A DNA stretch of 64,000 nucleotides from Ruminococcaceae bacterium UBA3753 (GTDB taxonomy: Bacteria; Bacillota; Clostridia; Oscillospirales; Acutalibacteraceae): NCBI GenBank assembly GCA_002372375.1, contig DFGJ01000041.1:83359-147358 (forward strand), given 5' to 3'. A program made the position numbers and the translations under genes. This document shows, piece after piece, positions 63,262 through 64,000 of this stretch (the stretch's first letter is position 1; every line of letters starts with the position of its first letter). Below the pieces are notes generated by a model. That model worked only from the letters and a program-made list of their open reading frames with translations. It did no database searches and was not told the origin of the DNA.

Positions 63262-64000
63262 ATGGGGTCTAAATCTGATGTTGTATACAGTATAAATGGT
63301 CCAGTGGTCAAAGTAAAACGGACCAAGTCTTTTTCTATGCTAGAAATGGTGTACGTAGGAAAACTGAGGCTAGTCGGAGAGGTTATAGGAATAAATGAGA
63401 ATTTTACTACCATACAGGTGTATGAAGAAACAACGTCTTTAAAACCTGGTGAGTTAGTTGAAGGAACGGGTACTCCGCTATACGTTACTTTGGGCCCCGG
63501 GATAATGAAAAATATTTTTGACGGTATAGAGAGACCTTTAAAAGATATTGAGAGATTTACAGGTCCATTTATCGGTAGAGGACTTTCTACAGATCCCTTA
63601 AATAAAGATACTCAGTGGGATGTTTCCTTTACAGTCAAAGTAGGCGATATGTTATCTGCTGGAGATGTTTATGCAACTATTCCAGAAACTAGCGTTATAA
63701 TTCACAAGTGCATGATACCACCAGAGTTAAAAAGTTGTGAAGTTATTAAAGTTTGCGATAATGGTAAGTATTCTTGCTTTGATAAAGTCTTAACAGTAAA
63801 GAAATCGAATGGTGAATTGGTTGATCTGGATTTTACACAAAAATGGCCTATACGAAAAGCGCGGCCTATAAAAAAAAGATTGGGCAATAACATACCTTTG
63901 ATTACTGGGCAAAGAGTCATAGACAGTTTGTTTCCTATTGCGAAAGGCGGCACAGCTGCTGTTCCGGGGGGATTTGGTACCGGAAAGACCATGACGCAGC
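63262..64000 (+). CDS. ntpA: V-type ATPase catalytic subunit A, N-terminal part (cut by window end)
   Basis: The frame is open from ATG 63262 to the end of the window, so about 246 residues of roughly 590 are seen. It begins SDVVYSINGPVVKVKRTKSF and has MVYVGKLRLVGEVIGINEN. The bulge domain carries GPGIMKNIFDGIERPLKDI, and the P-loop is PGGFGTGKT at about 235-243, preceded by the QRVIDSLFPIAKGG segment. The catalytic lysine is present. It is divergent from subunit B, which breaks the usual A-B-D order. Confidence 0.92.
   Translation, partial: MGSKSDVVYSINGPVVKVKRTKSFSMLEMVYVGKLRLVGEVIGINENFTTIQVYEETTSLKPGELVEGTGTPLYVTLGPGIMKNIFDGIERPLKDIERFTGPFIGRGLSTDPLNKDTQWDVSFTVKVGDMLSAGDVYATIPETSVIIHKCMIPPELKSCEVIKVCDNGKYSCFDKVLTVKKSNGELVDLDFTQKWPIRKARPIKKRLGNNIPLITGQRVIDSLFPIAKGGTAAVPGGFGTGKTMTQ

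Overview
The window looks like a chromosomal segment of a low-GC, Gram-positive bacterium (Bacillota, most likely class Clostridia). The evidence is the AT-rich sequence, strong AGGAGG-type ribosome binding sites, frequent GTG/TTG starts, a V-type ATPase, a CdaR/PucR-type regulator, a SpoIIM-like membrane protein and an L10-leader-controlled rplJL operon. Only about two thirds of the window is coding. Long gaps hold diverged, locus-specific tandem repeats, and several genes are decaying. This pattern suits a host-associated lineage undergoing genome erosion; that is inference.

Layout: 1-604 is the 3' end of holA. 2.0-13.8 kb is a complete export locus for Nif11/NHLP-type peptides: a lipoprotein, a HlyD-like adaptor, a C39-peptidase ABC exporter, a second ABC exporter, ten intact precursor genes with double-glycine leaders, a patch of decayed precursor copies and a HExxH zinc-protease-like gene. 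No known peptide-modifying enzyme is present. 13.8-18.9 kb carries trkA, rpmE, yigZ (preceded by two truncated tandem copies of its own 5' end) and dgt (followed by tandem copies that resemble its own 3' end). 19.8-20.6 kb is a decayed, probably foreign P-loop kinase segment. 20.8-22.7 kb has a CdaR-like regulator and a SpoIIM-like gene, both on the minus strand.

22.9-26.9 kb holds three consecutive genes for proteins with Sec-type signal peptides. One is an AAA+ ATPase of ClpB/torsin type and one is a paralogue that has lost its P-loop. Two more signal-peptide-bearing AAA+ proteins lie at 39.0-40.9 and 56.3-58.2 kb. Exported AAA+ ATPases are very unusual in bacteria, and this dispersed family is the best candidate for an undescribed system. 

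Housekeeping genes fill the rest: thiD, gyrB, clpP, tig, a rodA-rnhB-yraN-phosphoesterase operon, a HIT protein, tRNA-Pro(GGG), tRNA-Ser(GGA), an F420-ligase-like gene, priA, rpoZ, gmk, prfA, def, fmt, a DUF3006-like gene, a fused arginine-phosphatase/RimI gene, rplJ-rplL and V-ATPase subunits D, B and (divergent, cut by the window end) A. The flanks of transcription units are T/G-rich on the sense strand and flip composition between oppositely oriented genes.
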